The position numbers and the translations under genes are program-made. A stretch of 64,000 bases of DNA, from assembly GCF_040729435.1 (NCBI RefSeq), contig NZ_CP160398.1, positions 1,302,001 to 1,366,000 of the forward strand, written 5' to 3'. Below the pieces are notes generated by a model. The model was given only the letters and a program-made list of their open reading frames with translations, had not been told where the DNA came from and searched no databases. Source of the DNA: Pseudomonas sp. HOU2. Lineage in GTDB: Bacteria; Pseudomonadota; Gammaproteobacteria; Pseudomonadales; Pseudomonadaceae. Below are positions 44,941 to 53,788 of this stretch, piece after piece (positions within the stretch are counted from its first letter, which is position 1; every line of letters starts with the position of its first letter).

Positions 44941-46902
44941 ATGCCCGCCATCCACAAAATCCTGATCGCCAACCGCGGTGAAATCGCCTGCCGCATCCAG
45001 CGCACCGCCCAGGCCCTCGGCTACCGCACCGTCGCCGTGTTCAGCGATGCCGACGCCGATGCCCTGCACGTGCAAATGGCTGATCAAGCCGTGAACATCG
45101 GCCCGGCTCCAGTGCAGCAGTCTTACCTGAACATCCCGGCGATCCTCGACGCCGCCCGGCGCAGCGGTGCAGATGCGATCCACCCCGGCTATGGCTTCCT
45201 CTCGGAGAATGCCGGATTCGCCCGCGCCTGCGCTGAGGCCGGCCTGACTTTTATCGGCCCGAGCGCCGAGGCGATTGAACTGATGGGCAGCAAACGCCTG
45301 TCGAAAATCGCCATGCTCGACGCTGGTGTTCCCTGCATCGCCGGCTATCAAGGTGCCGCGCAGGACGACGCAACGTTGTTGCGCGAAGCCGAGCGCATCG
45401 GCTACCCGTTGATGATCAAGGCCAGTGCCGGCGGCGGCGGGCGTGGCATGCGTCTGGTGCACAGCAGCGAAGATTTACCAGCGCAATTGCGCACCGCCCG
45501 CTCCGAAGCGCTGAACGGTTTCGGCAGCGACGAACTGATCCTCGAACAGGCGCTGATCGAACCACGCCACGTCGAGGTGCAACTGTTCGGCGACTGCCAC
45601 GGCAACCTGATCTACCTCGGCGAGCGCGACTGCTCGGTGCAGCGCCGCCATCAGAAAGTCATCGAGGAAGCCCCCTGCCCGGTGATGACCCACGAGTTGC
45701 GCCAGGCCATGGGCGAAGCGGCATTGAAGGCTGGCCGCGCGGTGAATTACGTCGGTGCCGGCACCGTCGAGTTTCTGCTCGATGCCCGAGGGCAATTCTA
45801 CTTTCTGGAAATGAACACGCGTCTGCAGGTCGAACATCCGGTGACCGAACTGATCACCGGGCAGGATCTGGTCGCCTGGCAACTGGCCGTCGCCGAAGGC
45901 CAGCCGCTGCCGCTGACTCAGAATCAGGTCACGCTGAACGGCCACGCCATGGAAGTGCGCTTGTATGCCGAAGATCCGACGCAGAATTTCCTGCCGCAGA
46001 CCGGTCGTGTACAGGCCTGGGAACCGGCAGTCAGTCCGGGCGCGCGGATCGATCACGGCTTGGGCGAAGGTCAGTGGGTCAGCCCGTTCTACGATCCGAT
46101 GCTCGGCAAACTGATCGCCCACGGCGCCACCCGCGAAGAGGCGCGCCGCAAGCTGTTGCGCGCGGTGCAGGACAGCGTGCTGCTCGGCGTCCAGAGCAAC
46201 CAGCGTTTGCTGGTCAGCCTGCTGCAACATCCGCAGTTCATCAGCGGTGAATTCAGCACCGCGTTCATCGCGCAGCATTTCACTGACCATCCCTGCCTGC
46301 AGACTTACGCACCCGGCGCCGAAGAACTGGCGATTGCCGCCGTGCTGTTCTATCAGGCCGGCGCACAGGCGCATCGTGCGCCGCTCAAAGGCTGGCGCAA
46401 CAATGTCGGCGTACCCCTCGATTACCGCCTCGGGCTTGAACAGCAGGACTGGAGCGTGCAACTGCACACGGGCGGCGATAACCGCTTCACCGTGAACGTG
46501 ATGCAACGCGCACTGGCGCTGACCGTCATCGAGTGCGACGAGCGCGCGGTGACGCTGGAAGTCGACGGCCTGCGCCAACGTCACGCCTACCGGATCGATG
46601 GCGAAGAACTCTGGCTGTTCACCCACCCCGGCAACCTGCGCCTGGAGGATCGAACTCATGCGCTGATCAGCAGTCAGAGCAGCGTCAGCTCAGGGACACT
46701 GAAGGCGCCGATGGACGGTGCCATCGTCGACGTGCTGGTCAGCGAAGGCAGTCCGGTCAGCAAGGGTCAGTTGCTGGTGGTGCTGGAGGCAATGAAAATG
46801 GAGCACCCGCTCAAGGCCGGCATCGACGGCGTGCTCAAGCGGGTGCAGGTCAAGGTCGGCGATCAGGTAAAAAATCGTCAGGTTCTGTTGCAGGTCGAGT
46901 GA
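44941..46902 (+). CDS. atuF: AtuF: geranyl-CoA carboxylase, biotin-containing (alpha) subunit
   Basis: A 653-residue protein with a biotin carboxylase domain (ILIANRGEIACRI at the N-terminus, ATP-grasp loop KASAGGGGRGMRLV, active-site EMNTRLQVEHPVTE), a linking domain and a C-terminal biotin domain with the biotinylated lysine in VLEAMKMEHPL (about 618). It carboxylates its own biotin and passes the group to AtuC for geranyl-CoA. The ATG at 44941 was chosen; longer in-frame sequence runs through the REPIN. It is the last atu gene here. The homologues of atuG and atuH are not downstream. Confidence 0.92.
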   Translation: MPAIHKILIANRGEIACRIQRTAQALGYRTVAVFSDADADALHVQMADQAVNIGPAPVQQSYLNIPAILDAARRSGADAIHPGYGFLSENAGFARACAEAGLTFIGPSAEAIELMGSKRLSKIAMLDAGVPCIAGYQGAAQDDATLLREAERIGYPLMIKASAGGGGRGMRLVHSSEDLPAQLRTARSEALNGFGSDELILEQALIEPRHVEVQLFGDCHGNLIYLGERDCSVQRRHQKVIEEAPCPVMTHELRQAMGEAALKAGRAVNYVGAGTVEFLLDARGQFYFLEMNTRLQVEHPVTELITGQDLVAWQLAVAEGQPLPLTQNQVTLNGHAMEVRLYAEDPTQNFLPQTGRVQAWEPAVSPGARIDHGLGEGQWVSPFYDPMLGKLIAHGATREEARRKLLRAVQDSVLLGVQSNQRLLVSLLQHPQFISGEFSTAFIAQHFTDHPCLQTYAPGAEELAIAAVLFYQAGAQAHRAPLKGWRNNVGVPLDYRLGLEQQDWSVQLHTGGDNRFTVNVMQRALALTVIECDERAVTLEVDGLRQRHAYRIDGEELWLFTHPGNLRLEDRTHALISSQSSVSSGTLKAPMDGAIVDVLVSEGSPVSKGQLLVVLEAMKMEHPLKAGIDGVLKRVQVKVGDQVKNRQVLLQVE

Positions 46903-46972
46903 GTCGCCAGGCGCAAACGCAAGGTTTGACTACGCTCTGATCTATCAGGACGCGTAAATCAGGAAACCTGCG

Positions 46973-47515
46973 ATGCCCCATTGGCTGGTCATTGATCTGG
47001 AAGCCACCACAGATGAAGGTGGCTGGCCGGTTACGGAAATGGAAATCATCGAAATCGGCGCGACGCTGGTCGATCGCGCCGGTCGCGAGCAGGATCACTT
47101 TCAGCGGTTCGTCAAACCGACCCGGCGGCCGTTGCTGACGCCGTTTTGCCGTGAACTCACGCACATCACCCAGGCCAACATCGATGCCGCACAGCCATTG
47201 AGCGAAGTCTGGCCGGCGTTTGAACGCTGGCTTGGGCAACATCAGACGCGCCTCGAAGGCTGGGCCAGTTGGGGCGATTACGACCGCAAGCAGTTGCTCC
47301 AGGAATGGCAGCGCCTGCAACTCGACAGTCTGCTCAGCCGGGTACCGCACATGAACCTCAAACAGCGCTTCGCCAAAGCCCGCCGCCTGGAGCGGCCACT
47401 GGGCCTGAACGGTGCGTTGCAACTGGCCGGCATGCAGTTCAGCGGTCAACAGCACCGGGCCCTGGAAGATGCGCGCAATACCGCGCGGTTGCTGCCGTTG
47501 GTCTTGCCACTCTGA
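46973..47515 (+). CDS. DEDD-family 3'-5' exonuclease (ERI-1/KapD-like)
   Basis: A 180-residue DnaQ-like exonuclease. Exo I is LVIDLEATTDEGGW (Asp and Glu), Exo II is around LTHITQANIDAAQPLSEVWPAFERWL, and Exo III is QHRALEDARNTARLL, which has the DEDDh-type histidine-aspartate pair. The spacer length and WASWGDYDRKQLLQEW segment are like those of ERI-1/KapD proteins, which trim RNA. The substrate in bacteria is not known. It is 70 bases after atuF and probably independent. Confidence 0.85.
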   Translation: MPHWLVIDLEATTDEGGWPVTEMEIIEIGATLVDRAGREQDHFQRFVKPTRRPLLTPFCRELTHITQANIDAAQPLSEVWPAFERWLGQHQTRLEGWASWGDYDRKQLLQEWQRLQLDSLLSRVPHMNLKQRFAKARRLERPLGLNGALQLAGMQFSGQQHRALEDARNTARLLPLVLPL

Positions 47516-47629
47516 AGTCAGGGCGAGAACCCGCCGGACACGCTCCGGGCAGGTGACGGCGCCGGGAGCCTTGTGCATACTGGCCAGCCTTTTTTAACCC
47601 TTTTTTGCCCTTTTCGAGAGGAATCGCCC

Positions 47630-47914
47630 ATGTTCAAAGTCAACGAGTACTTCGACGGCACCGTCAAGTCGATCGCTTTTGGCACCGCTGAAGGTCCGGC
47701 GACCATCGGCGTCATGGCCCCGGGCGAATACGAATTCGGCACCGCTCAGCGCGAGATCATGCACGTGGTTTCCGGCGCGCTGACTGTCAAATTGCCGGAC
47801 AGCAGCGACTGGGAAACTTTCGCCGCCGGCAGCCAGTTCAACGTTCCGGCCAACAGCAAGTTCCAGCTGAAAGTCGCCGTTGAGACTGCTTACCTGTGCG
47901 AATACCGCGGCTAA
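47630..47914 (+). CDS. ppnP: PpnP: pyrimidine/purine nucleoside phosphorylase
   Basis: A 94-residue cupin-like protein of the PpnP/YaiE (DUF1255) family: [46 protein letters not shown] and [13 protein letters not shown]. Members split several nucleosides with phosphate. The start is supported by GAGAGGAATC before the ATG. A strong bidirectional terminator follows. The leader carries three short CCC/CCTTTT runs (about 47588-47614). Confidence 0.9.
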   Translation: MFKVNEYFDGTVKSIAFGTAEGPATIGVMAPGEYEFGTAQREIMHVVSGALTVKLPDSSDWETFAAGSQFNVPANSKFQLKVAVETAYLCEYRG

Positions 47915-47936
47915 GCCCACGGTTTTTCCCGGTGCA

Positions 47937-47971
47937 AAAAAATGCCCGTGTCCATGGACACGGGCATTTTT
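47937..47971. terminator. Bidirectional terminator between ppnP and the MOSC gene
   Basis: AAAAATGCCCGTGTCC and GGACACGGGCATTTTT form a perfect palindrome with only AT in the centre. A- and T-runs at both ends let it stop transcription from ppnP (plus) and from the convergent MOSC gene (minus). Confidence 0.9.
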
Positions 47972-47986
47972 CATTTCTGGCCTCGG

Positions 47987-48793
47987 TTATTCGAGAATTT
48001 CCACCGGCATTCCGACTTCCAGACGACCATTGCTGTCGTTGACCAGGTTCTGGCCGAACATCGCGCCATCGGCTTGGGCGCGGTATTTCTGCAAGGTCGC
48101 CAGTGGCTCGCGATCGGCACTGCGTTTACCGGTCTGCGGATCGATGGTGGTCAGGATGCAGCGCGAGCAAGGCTTGACCACCCGGAACTCGACATCGCCG
48201 ATGCGAATGCGCTTCCAGCCATCTTCGGCGAACGCCGTACTGCCCTCGATCACCAGATTCGGCCGAAAGCGCAACATCTCCAGCGGTCGTCCGACCTTTT
48301 GCACCAGATCCTCAAGTGACGCCTCGCCGATCAGCAGCAACGGGAAACCGTCGGCGAATGCCACCTGATCATCCTCGCGGCCGTAACCGGCCTGCGTCAT
48401 ACGCGCGCGATCCAGGGGAACCTGCACCAGACGGGTCGGCTTGCCGATGAAATCGCTGACCCAGCGGGCCGCTGCATCACCGGCATCCGGCACGCGCAAG
48501 GTGTCACGCCAGATGGTCACGCCGCGCAGCTCGGCATCGTCCTCCGGCAACGGAATATCCAGCGCGGCGTGGTCGGGCGCACTGAGGGTCAGACCGCCCT
48601 GCGCATTCCACAGCGCCGACAGCTGGCTCATTTTCGCCTCAGCCCTTTGGGTCAGGAAGCGGCCGCTGACCTCGTCCACGAGCATCCAGCGTCGGTCACC
48701 TTCAAGGCCGAGTTTGTCCAGGCCAATCGATTGCAGAATCTCGGGCTTGCCGGATTTCAACGGGTAACGATAAAGCGCGCTCAGCCGCAGCAT
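47987..48793 (-). CDS. MOSC domain protein (YcbX-like)
   Basis: A 268-residue protein with the N-terminal MOSC beta-barrel segment (LSALYRYPLKSGKPEILQSIGLDKLGLEGDRRWMLVD) and the MOSC domain containing the catalytic-type cysteine of VKPCSRCILTTIDPQTG. YcbX-type proteins help molybdenum-dependent reduction of N-hydroxylated compounds, using cofactor in place of a sulfur carrier. Molybdenum cofactor genes are also in this window (moeA, moaB, mobA) but are not adjacent. The ATG at 48793 has AGGAAG before it; a longer start adds ten residues. Confidence 0.88.
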   Translation of the reverse strand: MLRLSALYRYPLKSGKPEILQSIGLDKLGLEGDRRWMLVDEVSGRFLTQRAEAKMSQLSALWNAQGGLTLSAPDHAALDIPLPEDDAELRGVTIWRDTLRVPDAGDAAARWVSDFIGKPTRLVQVPLDRARMTQAGYGREDDQVAFADGFPLLLIGEASLEDLVQKVGRPLEMLRFRPNLVIEGSTAFAEDGWKRIRIGDVEFRVVKPCSRCILTTIDPQTGKRSADREPLATLQKYRAQADGAMFGQNLVNDSNGRLEVGMPVEILE

Positions 48794-48877
48794 GTCCAGC
48801 TTCCTGATGGGCAAAAATGCCACCCTATACGAGCTTTATCGGCGAATCAAAGCCTGAGTTCGAGCACTGCACGACAA

Positions 48878-48965
48878 GGTAGGAGCTGCGGCACGCTGCG
48901 ATCTTTTGACTTTGGCTTTAAAGATCAAAAGATCGCAGCCTCGTTTCACTCGACAGCTCCTACAG
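48878..48965. repeat. REPIN between the MOSC gene and cheV
   Basis: GGTAGGAGCTGCGGCACGCTG on the left and GACAGCTCCTACAGG on the right, with GATCTTTTGAC and GATCAAAAGATCGCAGCC between. The arms differ, as in the element at 5891. Confidence 0.8.
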
Positions 48966-48984
48966 GGGCGGCGTGGCTTTGTGG

Positions 48985-49920
48985 TCAGGCTGGCACTTCA
49001 TCGAGCATCAGACGCTGACGCACCACATCGACCAGTTTGTCCGGCTGGAACTTGGAGAGGAAGTTGTCGCAACCGACCTTCTTCACCATCGAGTCGTTGA
49101 AGCTGCCGGACAGCGAGGTGTGCAACACCACGTACAGACCGCGCAGGCGCGGGTCGTTGCGAATTTCGGTGGTCAGGCGATAACCGTCCATTTCCGGCAT
49201 CTCCGCGTCGGTAAACACCATCAGCAGCTTGTCGGTCATGTTCACGCCGGTATCGGCCCAGGCCTTGAGCATGTTCAGTGCCTTCAGGCCATCACTGGCG
49301 ATGTGCATCTTCACCCCGAGCTGGCCGAGGGTGTCGCGCAGTTGCGAAAGCGCCACGTTGGAGTCGTCCACCAGCAGCACTTCGCGGCCACGGGCACGCT
49401 CCAGCACCGGATCGTCAAGCTTGTCGCGCGAGACCTTGGCGTTGTACGGGACGATTTCGGCGAGGACTTTCTCGACGTCGATGATTTCCACCAGTTGATC
49501 GTCGACCTTGCTGATCGCGGTGAGGTAATGCTGGCGTCCGGCGCTGGTTGGCGGCGGCAGGATGGCTTCCCAGTTCATGTTGACGATGCGGTCGACACCA
49601 CCGACAAGGAAGGCCTGCACCGAACGGTTGTACTCGGTGACGATGATGGTGCTGTTCGGACCCGGCACCAGCGGACGCATGCCGATCGCCTGGGACAGGT
49701 CGATCACCGGCAGCGTCTGCCCACGCAGGTTGACCACGCCGCAGACAAACGGGTGACGCTGCGGCATCAGGGTCAGCTTCGGCAACTGCAGAACTTCCTG
49801 AACCTTGAACACGTTGATCGCGAACAATTGGCGTCCGGCCAGGCGAAACATGAGAATTTCCAGGCGATTCTCACCCACCAGTTGCGTGCGTTGGTCTACC
49901 GTGTCGAGAATGCCGGCCAT
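48985..49920 (-). CDS. cheV: CheV-type chemotaxis coupling protein
   Basis: A 311-residue protein with an N-terminal CheW domain (about 18-155; MFRLAGRQLFAINVFKVQEVLQLPKLTLMPQ and VNLRGQTLPVIDLSQAIG) and a C-terminal receiver (about 170-300) with DDSN, an acceptor Asp in FTDAEMPEMDGYRL and Lys in NFLSKF. It links chemoreceptors to CheA and is tuned by phosphorylation. Pseudomonas genomes hold several cheV copies; this one is not beside other che genes. Start at 49920 (MAGILDTVDQRTQL) fits the family. Confidence 0.92.
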   Translation of the reverse strand: MAGILDTVDQRTQLVGENRLEILMFRLAGRQLFAINVFKVQEVLQLPKLTLMPQRHPFVCGVVNLRGQTLPVIDLSQAIGMRPLVPGPNSTIIVTEYNRSVQAFLVGGVDRIVNMNWEAILPPPTSAGRQHYLTAISKVDDQLVEIIDVEKVLAEIVPYNAKVSRDKLDDPVLERARGREVLLVDDSNVALSQLRDTLGQLGVKMHIASDGLKALNMLKAWADTGVNMTDKLLMVFTDAEMPEMDGYRLTTEIRNDPRLRGLYVVLHTSLSGSFNDSMVKKVGCDNFLSKFQPDKLVDVVRQRLMLDEVPA

Positions 49921-50374
49921 CAATGACTCCTGGGCTTGTTCTGATGAATTCACTATTGAGGGGTTATCGGCTGTTTATGGCGATTCTTGATCCCCAAAAA
50001 ATTCACCATCAAAATGCCACATACGGGCATTGATGTCACATTAACATCATGGTTTACTGGCCCGGTGTTTTCATCTGCTACATTCTCTTCTGGCGCGACC
50101 ACGGTTTGCGCCACAGGTTCCCGCGCGTAAGGGAATCCCCTAGTAACAATCAGGCCCAACCTGATGTTCGCAATATCCAATAGCCATTAATGTGACGCCA
50201 TTCTCATTGCATGAACGGAGTCAGGCTATTGTGTGCGATCGCAGGTCAGTGGAACCCCACCCTCTGGAAAACCTCAGCCAGTGCACTTGCACGGCGGGGC
50301 GCGATCTCCCGACGGTGCATGATCGTCGACACACACGGCATTCCCTCATCAGACATGACGCTGTGGAGATAAGC
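49921..50374. other. Non-coding AT-rich gap between cheV and a hypothetical gene
   Basis: About 450 bases between divergent genes, AT-rich relative to its surroundings. It must hold both promoters. I see one short dyad, TGATGT-N7-ACATCA (about 50031-50049). No ORF of coding quality, tRNA or terminator was found. Confidence 0.5.
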
Positions 50375-50845
50375 ATGCCAATCGACCGTAAAGACTGGGC
50401 ACAACGCTTTCCCGAATTTCTCGTCGAAGCTGAAACGCTCCTGGCCAAGTCCGAAGAATGCCTGAGCCATCTGCAACTGATCAGCAACGACAAGGACGCC
50501 ATCGACTGCATGCGCAGCACTCTGCTCAAACTTGCGAGCCGGGCTGAAGCACTGGCACTGGAGGCGATCTCCGAATTCTCCCTGCATATTCACAGCCTGC
50601 TCGATCACGCGCCGGATCCTGTCGATCTGCATGCACAGGCCCTGGATGCGCTCAAAGACTGCTTCACCCTGATGGCCTGGCAGATCGAACTGGTCGATCA
50701 CAACACCGGCCAGTTGAGCCTGGACACCAGCGAGCAGACCTCCCTGATCGAAGCCTTCGCATTCCAGGTCGGTCAGAGCGAATTTCGGCCGCCACTGGCG
50801 ACTCGAACGCTACCACTCATGTCTTATTCGGAACGTCAGGCCTGA
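50375..50845 (+). CDS. Hypothetical helical protein
   Basis: A 156-residue protein that I do not recognise. It is mostly helical: MPIDRKDWAQRFPEFLVEAETLLAKSEECLSHLQLI, then helices LEAISEFSLHIHSLLDH and LDALKDCFTLMAWQIELVDH. The overall size and helical pattern recall a histidine phosphotransfer domain, but the HxxKG signature is missing, so I do not assign that function. The ATG at 50375 follows TGTGGAGATAAGC, a good ribosome site. It is next to cheV but divergent from it, and is followed by a 490-base non-coding stretch. Confidence 0.7.
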   Translation: MPIDRKDWAQRFPEFLVEAETLLAKSEECLSHLQLISNDKDAIDCMRSTLLKLASRAEALALEAISEFSLHIHSLLDHAPDPVDLHAQALDALKDCFTLMAWQIELVDHNTGQLSLDTSEQTSLIEAFAFQVGQSEFRPPLATRTLPLMSYSERQA

Positions 50846-51337
50846 TTCAGGGCTGGCCCTGAACACGTCAAGGTCATTGATCCGACGCGCAGAATGTCGC
50901 AAATGAATAGTTCATACCTGCCAGCGACAATTCGAATTAAATAATCACACCTGACACCAGCGGAAATTTTCCCGCGGCCTCAGGGTTTACCTGTGTCCGA
51001 GTAATGATCAACTTCGAGTAACATCGATATCTGTCGAACACAATAAAGCGCCTTTTTTCCATTATGGAACCCACGTCCAACATGGCGTCTTTCCTGACTC
51101 ATTGGACATATATGGCAAACGCGACCAACGGTATCTTAAGTGGTATTATGCCGGCCATTAGTTGCTTTCAATTAATGGCACAGTGATTCACTGACAGTCA
51201 CCCACCGAAGTTGGCGGTCAAACATCGTTCACTGAACCTGGTTAAAACCAACAACATAATTGACAGCATTTTCAGACAGAGATCGGCCCGCCACCGGCCG
51301 GTCTACCCGCAGCGAACATCCATTGGCTCCATCCGTT
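50846..51337. other. AT-rich non-coding stretch before the NarL-type kinase gene
   Basis: About 490 bases with clearly lower GC than the genes around it. Any promoter for the kinase gene must be here. I see no terminator, tRNA, or ORF with coding character, and no repeat of the REP families. The reason for the AT-rich composition is not apparent. Confidence 0.5.
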
Positions 51338-52231
51338 ATGTACGCCAGCCTCAAGTCAATCACCACATGGCCACCGTCCCGGGAAAATGCACGCCGGTTC
51401 ACACTCGTATTGTGTGTCACCGCCACCGTCGGCTGCCTGCTGACCTATGGTTTTTCGGCACCACTTTCACTGGGGCTGTTGCTGCTGAATATCGCCGCCA
51501 CCGCTTGCGTCTGGGTGCAATATCGACTGTCGCGCAAATCGATCAAGTTCCAGCCTCAGGAACTCGCCGACCGTTTGCTGGAAGTCCAGGAAAACGAACG
51601 CCACCGTCTCAGCCGGGAACTGCACGACGACATCGGGCAGTTACTGACAGCGGCCAAGCTGCAAAGCGAATGGCTGAAAAAACGCCTGCCACCCGACTTG
51701 CAAGCGCAATGCTCGACACTCTGCGACACCCTTGAAGAAACCCTCAACAAGGTGCGCGACGTTTCCGCCATTCTCAATCCGCGCCAACTGACCAGTCTCG
51801 GGCTGGAGGCCAGCCTGCGAGCGCACCTGCTCAAGACCCTGGCGAACACGTCGGTGCACTGGAGCCTCGATTGCCAGCAGCGGCTCAACGGTATTCCGGA
51901 AGAAATGGCGGTCGCCGCCTTTCGCATTGCTCAGGAAGCGGTCACCAACATTCTGCGCCACGCACAGGCCAGCAACCTGCTGATCCGCGTGCAACGCCTG
52001 CCAAAAGGTCTGACGCTGCTGATCAGCGACGATGGCCAAGGCTTTGCGCCTGCCGCGGATCCGGGTCGCGAAGGACAACGCGGGATGGCCGGGATGGCCG
52101 AAAGGATCGAACAGTTGGGCGGCACGCTGAACGTCATCAGCGAGCCGGGCAAAGGCACTCAAATCGAAGCACTGTTCCCCTGGGCGCCCCGTGCACTCGA
52201 ACGGGCCAGTACGAATAAGGTTATGCGTTGA
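51338..52231 (+). CDS. Sensor histidine kinase, NarL/LuxR-partner type (HisKA_3)
   Basis: A 297-residue kinase with two membrane helices (about 22-40 and 43-62), a short linker and the HisKA_3 phospho-acceptor RLSRELHDDIGQLLTAAKL (His about 96). The ATPase domain has the N box FRIAQEAVTNILRHAQA and GDGQG-like ISDDGQGFAP, with GMAGMAERIEQLGG. It has almost no sensory domain, so it may sense membrane or cytoplasmic cues. The ATG at 51338 lacks a clear ribosome site; an in-frame TTG at 51260 would add 26 residues. It is coupled to the regulator by a TTGA overlap. Confidence 0.88.
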   Translation: MYASLKSITTWPPSRENARRFTLVLCVTATVGCLLTYGFSAPLSLGLLLLNIAATACVWVQYRLSRKSIKFQPQELADRLLEVQENERHRLSRELHDDIGQLLTAAKLQSEWLKKRLPPDLQAQCSTLCDTLEETLNKVRDVSAILNPRQLTSLGLEASLRAHLLKTLANTSVHWSLDCQQRLNGIPEEMAVAAFRIAQEAVTNILRHAQASNLLIRVQRLPKGLTLLISDDGQGFAPAADPGREGQRGMAGMAERIEQLGGTLNVISEPGKGTQIEALFPWAPRALERASTNKVMR

Positions 52232-52887
52232 CTTGTAACTTACTTCTGGTGGATGACCACTCGCTGATCAGGGCCGGCGTGCGCGCTCTGGTGCTCGACA
52301 TTCCCGGTTACGCGGTCGTTGGCGAAGCCAGCGATGGCTCGCAGTTGCTCGAAATGGTCGAGCAACTGGCGCCCGACATCGTGCTGCTGGATATCTCGAT
52401 GAAGGAAACCGGTGGCCTGGAAGCCCTGCAACGGCTCAAGCGGGTGCGCCCGCAAAGCAAGGTGCTGATTCTGTCGATGCACACCGATCCGGCGTTGATC
52501 ATGCAGGCGCTGGAGTCCGGCGCACATGGTTATCTGCTCAAGGACACCACGGCCACCGAGCTGGAACATGCCCTCGAAGCCCTGCGCAACAACGAGCGCT
52601 ACCTGAGCCCGGCGATCGCCCACACCGTGATCAATCAGGCGCTGACCCGCACGCAGAAAAACCAGCCGGAAGTGGCCGACTCTCACAACCTGACGGCCCG
52701 TCAGCTGGAAATCCTGCGGTTGATCGTACGCGGCAAATCCACCCGCGAGATCGCCAACGGCCTGGGCCTGAGCATCAAGACCGTCGAAACCCACCGCTCG
52801 CAGATCATGAAGCGCCTGCAGATCTACGATGTGGCGGGCCTGGTGCTGTTCGCGGTGCGCGAGCAGATCATCAGCCTGGACGATTGA
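52228..52887 (+). CDS. NarL/FixJ-family response regulator (TTG start)
   Basis: A 219-residue regulator with a receiver (DDHSLIRAG, acceptor Asp55 in VLLDISMKETGG, Lys in LLKDTT) and a LuxR-type helix-turn-helix (LTARQLEILRLIVRGKSTREIANGLGLSIKTVETHRSQIMKRL, about 157-200). It starts at TTG, overlapping the kinase stop (TTGA), which suggests translation coupling and low output. Targets are unknown. Its end overlaps the convergent lipid kinase gene by about 17 bases. Confidence 0.9.
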   Translation: MTCNLLLVDDHSLIRAGVRALVLDIPGYAVVGEASDGSQLLEMVEQLAPDIVLLDISMKETGGLEALQRLKRVRPQSKVLILSMHTDPALIMQALESGAHGYLLKDTTATELEHALEALRNNERYLSPAIAHTVINQALTRTQKNQPEVADSHNLTARQLEILRLIVRGKSTREIANGLGLSIKTVETHRSQIMKRLQIYDVAGLVLFAVREQIISLDD

Positions 52888-53788
52888 TCGAGCGGTTACC
52901 GCCCAACAGCGGCGAATGCTCGGGCAAGTGCACCCGCAAGGCTCCCGGACGCGCCTCGAAGCGCAGGCTGTCGCCCTCCAGCGGCTCGCCGTCAAGATTG
53001 ATGCTCAGGCCTTCGGCGACCTTGATTTCGACCCAGGGCAGGCGGGCCCGGACAAACATATTGTCGAGGCCGAAACCGTCGCTTAGCAGGGTCTTCAGTG
53101 TCCCCACCAACTCCTGCGGAGCCGGCAGAATGCTGATATCCAGCAGGCCATCATCGGCCAGTGCCTGCGGACACAACTCATGTCCGCCACCCGCCTGGCG
53201 GCCGTTGCCGATCCCCAGCGCCAGCAGCTCGCCACTCCAGTGAAAGTCCGGCCCCTGCAGTTCGCCGTAGGCCGCGTGCAACTCACTGAAGCGCGACAGA
53301 CCGGTGAACAGATAGGCGGCCCCACCGAGCACTTTTTTCAGTTCCTCCGACGTATTGGCCGTGACCTGGCTACCGAAACCGCCGGTCGCCATGTTGAGGA
53401 AAATCTGTCCGCCGACAGCGCCCAGATCAATGTCACGCGGCGGTACATCCAGAAGCTCAAGCGCCTCGGCCGGCTCCAGCGGGATCCCCGCCGCACGGGA
53501 AAAGTCGTTGGCCGTGCCCAGCGGCAACAGCACCAGACTGGCCTTGTGCGCATGCGCGGCAAGGGCTTCAGCAATATCGCGCAAGGTGCCATCACCGCCC
53601 CCGGCGATGATCTGCCGATAGCCACCCGCCAGTGCCTCTTCCACCAGGCGCTGAGCGTCACCGGCCTCCCAGGTCAGACGTACCGCCAACTCCCAGCCTT
53701 GTTTGCGTTTCGCTTCGACGGCGGCGCGAACCGCCTCGTTGAGTGCCTGCTTGCCATGCAGAATCAACAGCGCCCTGCGTTCACTCAT
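52871..53788 (-). CDS. YegS/BmrU-type lipid kinase (diacylglycerol kinase fold)
   Basis: A 305-residue protein of the DAG/sphingosine kinase family. It has ALLILHGKQALNEAVRAAVEAKRKQGWEL, the nucleotide signature IIAGGGDGTLRDIAEAL, the hinge PLGTANDFSRAAGIPLE and the metal-binding region DDGLLDISILPA. YegS proteins phosphorylate lipids such as phosphatidylglycerol in vitro; the physiological substrate is open. The ATG at 53788 has GGGGAG before it; a longer in-frame start exists 26 codons upstream. Confidence 0.88.
   Translation of the reverse strand: MSERRALLILHGKQALNEAVRAAVEAKRKQGWELAVRLTWEAGDAQRLVEEALAGGYRQIIAGGGDGTLRDIAEALAAHAHKASLVLLPLGTANDFSRAAGIPLEPAEALELLDVPPRDIDLGAVGGQIFLNMATGGFGSQVTANTSEELKKVLGGAAYLFTGLSRFSELHAAYGELQGPDFHWSGELLALGIGNGRQAGGGHELCPQALADDGLLDISILPAPQELVGTLKTLLSDGFGLDNMFVRARLPWVEIKVAEGLSINLDGEPLEGDSLRFEARPGALRVHLPEHSPLLGGNRSINRPG

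Noticed and set aside
37750..46902. Reading the carboxylase cluster as liu (leucine/isovalerate) genes
   Set aside because: The AtuA-family gene, the SDR and a TetR regulator at the front are typical of atu; a MerR regulator and HMG-CoA lyase expected for liu are missing.
47584..47616. Three CCCTTTT-like runs before ppnP as a regulatory repeat
   Set aside because: Short pyrimidine runs with irregular spacing; no evidence beyond composition.
50375..50845. Calling the protein next to cheV an HPt protein
   Set aside because: The HxxKG phosphotransfer signature is absent, so it stays hypothetical.
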